A stretch of 64,000 nt of DNA from Streptomyces caeruleatus. GTDB lineage: Bacteria > Actinomycetota > Actinomycetes > Streptomycetales > Streptomycetaceae. Positions 59,991-64,000 of this stretch are shown in pieces (position 1 is the first letter of the stretch; each line of letters starts with the position of its first letter). The DNA is taken from assembly GCF_001514235.1 (NCBI RefSeq), contig NZ_KQ948936.1, positions 62,001 through 126,000 of the forward strand, given 5' to 3'. Below the pieces are notes generated by a model, which saw nothing but the letters and a program-made list of their open reading frames with translations, was not told the origin of the DNA and made no database searches. Position numbers and translations under genes: made by a program.

Positions 59991-60827
59991 TCAGATGCCG
60001 ACCTTGATACGCGAGAAGCGCTTCAGGGTGACACCGGCCTCGTCCAGGATCTTCTGGACGGACTTCTTGTTGTCGAGCGCGTACGGCTGACCGAGGAGCG
60101 TGGCGTCCTTGAAGAAGCCGTTGAGGCGACCCTCGACGATCTTCGGCAGGGCGGCCTCGGGCTTGCCCTCGGCGCGGGTGGTCTCCTCGGCGACGCGGCG
60201 CTCGGACTCGACGACCTCGGCCGGCACGTCCTCCTTGGAGAGGTACTTCGGCGCGAAGGCGGCGATGTGCTGGGCGACGCCCTTGGCGACCTCGGCGTTC
60301 GGCTTGTCCAGCTCGACGAGGACACCGATCTGCGGGGGCAGGTCGGGCATCGTGCGGTGCATGTACGCAAGGACGAAGCCGTCGGCGAACTGCGCGAAGC
60401 GGTCCAGGACGATCTTCTCGCCGAGGTTGGCGTTGGCCTCGTCCACGAACGCCTGGACGGTCTTGCCGGCCTCGATCTCGGAGGCGAGCAGGGCGTCGAG
60501 GTCGGCCGGGGAGGTCGCGGCGACGTGCTGCGCGATCTGGTTGGCGACGGCCTGGAACTTCTCGCCCTTGGCGACGAAGTCCGTCTCGCACTTCAGCTCG
60601 ACGAGGACACCGGAGGAGTTGTCGTCGGCGATGATCGAGACCACGGCGCCGTTCTCGGCGGAGCGGCCCTCGCGCTTGGCGACGCCCTTCTGGCCCTTGA
60701 TGCGGAGCGCCTCGACGGCCTTCTCGACGTTGCCCTCGGCCTCGTCCAGCGCCTTCTTGCAGTCCATCATGCCGGCGCCGGTGAGCTCACGGAGCTTCTT
60801 GACGTCGGCGGCGGTGTAGTTCGCCAT
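59991..60827 (-). CDS. tsf: Elongation factor Ts
   Basis: A 278-residue guanine-nucleotide exchange factor for EF-Tu. The N-terminal UBA-like domain is AADVKKLRELTGAGMMDCKKALDE and the core motif VLVELKCETDFVAKGEKF. Standard actinobacterial length. ATG 60827. Confidence 0.97.
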   Translation of the reverse strand: MANYTAADVKKLRELTGAGMMDCKKALDEAEGNVEKAVEALRIKGQKGVAKREGRSAENGAVVSIIADDNSSGVLVELKCETDFVAKGEKFQAVANQIAQHVAATSPADLDALLASEIEAGKTVQAFVDEANANLGEKIVLDRFAQFADGFVLAYMHRTMPDLPPQIGVLVELDKPNAEVAKGVAQHIAAFAPKYLSKEDVPAEVVESERRVAEETTRAEGKPEAALPKIVEGRLNGFFKDATLLGQPYALDNKKSVQKILDEAGVTLKRFSRIKVGI

Positions 60828-60931
60828 GAGTCTGTGAATCTTTCTCGAAGTCTGGAAGATCGAAGATCTACGGGGTCTGCGGCTCCCATGGAGTAGCCGG
60901 TGCCGCCGACCTTCCGTCGACCTACGGGTGA

Positions 60932-60965
60932 ACGGCGGGAGCGGTTTTCATGCCGCTCCCGCCGT
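60932..60965 (-). terminator. Hairpin between rpsB and tsf
   Basis: A 13-bp perfect stem ACGGCGGGAGCGG / CCGCTCCCGCCGT with an 8-base loop containing TTTT, 15 bp after the rpsB stop. It probably acts as an attenuator that lowers tsf read-through. Confidence 0.8.
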
Positions 60966-60979
60966 CAACGCTGACGGTG

Positions 60980-61891
60980 TCAGGCCTGCTCGCCCTCGGC
61001 GGCCGGAGCCTCGGTGGCCGGGGCCTCCGTGGCCGGGGCCTCCTCGGCAGCCGGAGCCTCCGCAGCGGGGGCCTCGGCGGCAGGGGCCTCGGCGGCGGCC
61101 GGGGCCTCCTCGGCCTTCTTCTCACCCTCGAGCAGGTCGCGCTCCCACTCGGCGAGCGGCTCGCCCGCGGCCTTCTCACCCTTGTCGCCGGTGGCGACGC
61201 CGGAGCGGGCGATGAGGCCCTCGGCGACGGCGTCGGCGATCACGCGGGTGAGCAGGGTGACGGAGCGGATCGCGTCGTCGTTGCCCGGGATCTTGTAGTC
61301 GACCTCGTCGGGGTCACAGTTGGTGTCGAGGATGGCGACGACCGGGATGTTGAGCTTCCGGGCCTCGCCGACCGCGATGTGCTCCTTCTTGGTGTCCACG
61401 ATCCAGACGGCGCTGGGCACCTTCTGCATCTCGCGGATACCACCGAGGGTCTTCTCCAGCTTGGCCTTCTCGCGCGAGAGCACGAGAAGCTCCTTCTTGG
61501 TCAGACCGGAAGCGGCGACGTCCTCGAAGTCGATCTGCTCGAGCTCCTTGAGGCGCTGCAGACGCTTGTAGACGGTCGAGAAGTTGGTGAGCATGCCGCC
61601 CAGCCAGCGCTGGTTGACGTAGGGCATGCCGACGCGGGTGGCCTGCTCGGCGATGGCCTCCTGCGCCTGCTTCTTCGTGCCGACGAACATGACCGTGCCG
61701 CCGTGGGCGACGGTCTCCTTGACGAACTCGTAGGCGCGGTCGATGTACGACAGCGACTGGAGCAGGTCGATGATGTAGATGCCGTTGCGCTCCGTGAAGA
61801 TGAAGCGCTTCATCTTCGGGTTCCAACGACGGGTCTGGTGACCGAAGTGGACGCCGCTCTCCAGCAGCTCCCGCATCGTGACGACGGCCAT
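60980..61891 (-). CDS. rpsB: 30S ribosomal protein S2
   Basis: A 303-residue S2 protein: TMRELLESGVHFGHQTRRWNP, YIIDLLQSLSYIDRAYEFVK, RWLGGMLTNFSTVYKRL and VVAILDTNCDPDEVDYKIPGNDDA are standard. A ~45-residue Ala/Pro/Glu-rich tail of AAEAPA-type repeats extends past the usual core. ATG 61891; the longer frame upstream has Arg/Ser-rich non-coding composition. Confidence 0.97.
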   Translation of the reverse strand: MAVVTMRELLESGVHFGHQTRRWNPKMKRFIFTERNGIYIIDLLQSLSYIDRAYEFVKETVAHGGTVMFVGTKKQAQEAIAEQATRVGMPYVNQRWLGGMLTNFSTVYKRLQRLKELEQIDFEDVAASGLTKKELLVLSREKAKLEKTLGGIREMQKVPSAVWIVDTKKEHIAVGEARKLNIPVVAILDTNCDPDEVDYKIPGNDDAIRSVTLLTRVIADAVAEGLIARSGVATGDKGEKAAGEPLAEWERDLLEGEKKAEEAPAAAEAPAAEAPAAEAPAAEEAPATEAPATEAPAAEGEQA

Positions 61892-62164
61892 GGCCGCACT
61901 CCTTGAATGTTCTCGGTTGTGCCGCGGATGCCGGACGGCTTCCGCGCCTGACGCCCACATGCGCCGTGCCACGAAGGACCGAGGGGCGCTGATACGGACC
62001 CGTTTCCGGTGTTCGTATCGGGGCGTGCGAAGTCGACCCGGTGACCCGGATCGCCAGAAGAAGTGTACGGGACCCGCGAGGCCCCGGGTGACGCCGCTGT
62101 CCACAACCGGTGAGTTGTCCACAGATCCCGGCCATGATCGGCGGTGATACGGGACGGTTGCGGC
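61892..62164. promoter_or_regulatory. Divergent region rpsB / M23 peptidase
   Basis: A 273-bp gap with the rpsB leader on one side and the peptidase promoter on the other. It contains two DnaA-box-like nonamers (listed separately). No hexamer pair is clear enough to name as a promoter. Confidence 0.6.
62097..62123 (+). promoter_or_regulatory. Pair of DnaA-box-like nonamers
   Basis: TTGTCCACA at 62115-62123, the Streptomyces DnaA-box consensus as recalled, and CTGTCCACA (one mismatch) at 62097-62105, in the same orientation 18 bp apart. Located between rpsB and the peptidase gene, away from any visible origin. Confidence 0.6.
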
Positions 62165-62773
62165 ATGCGAGAGAAACGACGGCCTGGGGCGGCGAGGACA
62201 TGCGGACGGCTGATGTTGCTGCTGCTCCTGACGGCGACCGCCCTGCTGGCACCGGTCCCCCGACTGACCCCGACCGCCCTGACCGTGCCTCCTGCGGCAC
62301 CGGACCCGGCGGTGCCTGCGGTCGGCCGGGCTTGGCCCGTGGGCACACACCCCCCGATCCTCCGCGGCTGGGATCCCCCGACGGGCCCGTACGGCCCCGG
62401 CCACCGCGGCGTGGACCTGTCGGCGCCCGCGGGGACGCCCGTACGAGCGGTGGCGGCCGGCCGAGTGTCGTTCGCGGGCCACGTCGCGGGAAAGGGCGTC
62501 GTGTCCGTGGACCTGACGGACACGGGAGATCCACCACTGCGGGTGACGTACGAGCCGGTGCGGGCGACGGTGAAGGAGGGCGACGAGGTAGAGGCGGGAG
62601 AGCCTGTGGGGACGGTGCAGCCGACCGGCTCACACTGCACGACGACCTGCGTCCACTGGGGCCTGCGAAAGGGCGACACCTACCTGGACCCGCTGTCACT
62701 CCTGCCCCCATGGCTGCTCCGCCGGGGACCATCGAGACTGCTGCCGGTACTGGGGGTACCGCTGCCGTCGTAG
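62165..62773 (+). CDS. M23/LytM-domain secreted protein
   Basis: A 202-residue protein with an N-terminal signal/anchor helix (LMLLLLLTATALLAPVP) and a C-terminal LytM domain. The first zinc motif GHRGVDLS is intact (H80, D84). The second motif, normally HxH, reads CVHWGLR, so the zinc ligand H164 is kept but the first histidine is Cys162. It may be a weak endopeptidase or a non-catalytic LytM factor. ATG 62165; GTG 62144 is also in frame. Confidence 0.85.
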   Translation: MREKRRPGAARTCGRLMLLLLLTATALLAPVPRLTPTALTVPPAAPDPAVPAVGRAWPVGTHPPILRGWDPPTGPYGPGHRGVDLSAPAGTPVRAVAAGRVSFAGHVAGKGVVSVDLTDTGDPPLRVTYEPVRATVKEGDEVEAGEPVGTVQPTGSHCTTTCVHWGLRKGDTYLDPLSLLPPWLLRRGPSRLLPVLGVPLPS

Positions 62774-63159
62774 CCGACTGGGCCGACCACGGCTGACGCT
62801 CGCGCCCTGCCCGCACAGCCGCGGGCAGTCGTGCCGGCGGAGCGGCACCCGTCCCCCAGAGGGCGGCACCCCGCGAGTGCCTGGCAGCGCAACGCTCGGG
62901 CCTCCGCCAAGACGCCGGGCATCCGTCAGTTCCGGGCAACGGAACACCCCGGCGTCACCCCCGACACCGGGCACCCGCCAGTTCCGGCCAACGGGACGAC
63001 ACCTGGGCCTCAACCCCGACACCGGCCCATCCACCAGTACGGGGCAGGACGACGTCCGGGCGTCAACTCCAACGCCGGGCACCCCCAGATCCGGGCAGCA
63101 CAACCACCCGCCCAGCCCCGCAGGGAACACACAGGGCACACGCAGAGCTCACGCAGAGC
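62774..63159. other. 386-bp gene-free stretch, mostly tandem repeats
   Basis: Convergent gap between the M23 gene and the TetR-type gene. The middle is a degenerate tandem array (62912-63120, listed separately). At the right, ACGCAGAGCTC is repeated directly (63140-63150 and 63151-63161), and the TetR-type stop codon lies in the second copy. Open frames here have unit lengths that break frame, so no gene is called. Confidence 0.75.
62912..63120 (+). repeat. Degenerate ~53-bp tandem repeat, four copies
   Basis: Units start at 62912, 62964, 63019 and 63072 (lengths 52, 55, 53 and about 49). Shared blocks are ACRCCGGGCA, CCGYCAGTTCCGGGCAACGG and GGCGTCAACCCCG-like ends. The changing, non-triplet lengths show that the array is non-coding. 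Confidence 0.8.
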
Positions 63160-63741
63160 TCAGCCCCGAACGCCCCGCAACGCCATGGAGACAGCCGCGT
63201 CCGTGATCGCCGAAGGCTCCTCCGCCGCCCCCAGTTCGATCCTCCGCACGGCCGCGTCCACCACGCCCTGCAACAGCATCGCCGCCAGCCGAGGCTCCGC
63301 GTGCCCCAGCTCCCGAAGCGCCTCGACGATCATCGCGACCAGCCCGCCGTGCGCCGCCCGGATCTTCTCCCGGGCCCCCGCGTCCAGCTCACTCGCCGAG
63401 ATCGCCACGACAGCACGGTGCCGCCGGTCCCCGACCAGCGCGAGCTGGCGGCGCACATACGCCTCGACCTTGCCCTCGGCCGTGGCCTCCCGCTCCATCG
63501 CCGCCGAGACCTCCGCGGCCCACACGGGAAAGTCGACCTCGCACAGCTCCTCGACCACGGCGGCCCGGGAGCGGAAGTACTCGTACACGGACGACCGCGC
63601 GAGGCCCGTCCGCTCGGCGAGGGCCGGGAAGGTCAGCGCCTCCGTCCCGCCCTCGGACAACAGGGAACGAGCCGCGTCCAGCAGGGCGGCTCGCTGCATC
63701 GACCGGTGCTCGGCCACGGAGGCCGCTCGAATCCTTGGCAC
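63160..63741 (-). CDS. TetR-family transcriptional regulator
   Basis: A 193-residue repressor-type protein. HTH at about 14-60: MQRAALLDAARSLLSEGGTE, FPALAERTGLARSSVYEYFRSR. The ligand domain ends AAVSMALRGVRG. GTG 63741 is preferred: TACAGT (63749-63754 on the minus strand) lies 7 bases upstream, as in leaderless Streptomyces genes. It follows whiG with a 71-bp gap in the same direction. Target genes are unknown. Confidence 0.88.
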   Translation of the reverse strand: MPRIRAASVAEHRSMQRAALLDAARSLLSEGGTEALTFPALAERTGLARSSVYEYFRSRAAVVEELCEVDFPVWAAEVSAAMEREATAEGKVEAYVRRQLALVGDRRHRAVVAISASELDAGAREKIRAAHGGLVAMIVEALRELGHAEPRLAAMLLQGVVDAAVRRIELGAAEEPSAITDAAVSMALRGVRG

Positions 63742-63812
63742 GTCAACCACTGTACGGACGCACCCCCGCCGACGGGAGTCACTCCGCGCAACCCCGCACA
63801 CGTCCCGCCAGG

Positions 63813-64000
63813 TCAACGGCCGAAGCCGGCCAGCTTCGCCCGCAACTGGAGCACGGACTTGGTGTGGATCTGGCTGACCCGGCTCTCGGTCACCCCCAGC
63901 ACGTTCCCGATCTCGGCGAGCGTGAGGCCCTCGTAGTAGTACAGCGTCACCACGGTCTTCTCCCGCTCGGGCAAGGTGTTGATCGCCCGCGCCAGGAACC
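63813..64000 (-). CDS. whiG: Sporulation sigma factor WhiG, C-terminal end
   Basis: The last ~61 codons of a sigma factor; the 5' part is beyond the right edge. Visible region 4: [39 protein letters not shown] and [21 protein letters not shown]. This matches WhiG/FliA-type sigma factors. In Streptomyces WhiG starts aerial-hypha sporulation, and its linkage to rpsB-tsf is a known conserved order. Assignment rests on region 4 plus neighbourhood. Confidence 0.88.

Noticed and set aside
62831..63877. Plus-strand open frame of 348 codons across the tandem array and tetR-like gene
   Set aside because: Repeat units of 52, 55 and 53 bp are not multiples of three and the second half is antisense to the tetR-like gene.

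Overview
This is a high-GC actinobacterial chromosome segment, almost certainly Streptomyces. Evidence: strong third-position GC bias, frequent GTG starts, Tat-type lipoprotein signals, an LAETG surface protein, a futalosine-type deaminase homologue, and the conserved order whiG - tetR-like - M23 peptidase - rpsB - tsf - pyrH - frr - cdsA - rlmN at the right end. No phage genes, insertion sequences, tRNA or rRNA genes, or CRISPR arrays were recognised.

Region 1 (1-13.9 kb) looks like a complex-glycan locus, most likely for xyloglucan. A leftward transcription unit encodes a lipoprotein sugar-binding protein, two ABC permeases, a secreted GH74, and cytoplasmic GH42 and GH95 enzymes. It ends with a secreted GH12 that runs off the left edge. 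A cytoplasmic GH3 enzyme with two extra modules is divergent. Two identical 14-bp LacI-type palindromes lie between them, one beside each promoter side. The proposed logic is: cut the polymer outside (GH12, GH74), import oligosaccharides, trim them inside (GH95, GH42, GH3).

Region 2 (14-45.5 kb) is a putrescine/GABA locus. A six-gene leftward unit holds 4-aminobutyraldehyde dehydrogenase, a complete polyamine ABC importer (binding protein, ATPase, two permeases) and a PuuB-like FAD oxidase. Further left are gabT, a GabD-like dehydrogenase and a PucR-type regulator. To the right are a second aldehyde dehydrogenase, an Lrp/AsnC regulator and a class III aminotransferase. Together they could convert putrescine to succinate. 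Within the locus sit a frameshifted PucR-like gene and a decayed second polyamine-binding protein, side by side. Unrelated genes are interspersed: a PAP2 phosphatase, a membrane ATPase, a NADAR protein, two DUF4190 proteins, an aminodeoxyfutalosine-deaminase-like protein, a glycerophosphodiesterase, a membrane-anchored ECF sigma factor, a secreted serine carboxypeptidase and a lipid kinase.

Region 3 (45.6-55.2 kb) has an unusual ABC ATPase/membrane protein pair behind a 26-bp palindrome, a VOC protein, a LOG-like protein, a sortase substrate and a DinB/maleylpyruvate-isomerase-like protein. It ends with a thiamine ABC operon (thiB-thiP-thiQ) preceded by a TPP riboswitch and a large hairpin.

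Region 4 (55.2-64 kb) is conserved core: rlmN, an SRPBCC protein, cdsA, frr, pyrH, tsf, rpsB, an M23 peptidase, a TetR regulator and the 3' end of whiG. Short tandem repeats recur between genes throughout the window, several with a 17-bp period, and three copies of a dispersed GC-rich palindromic repeat are present.
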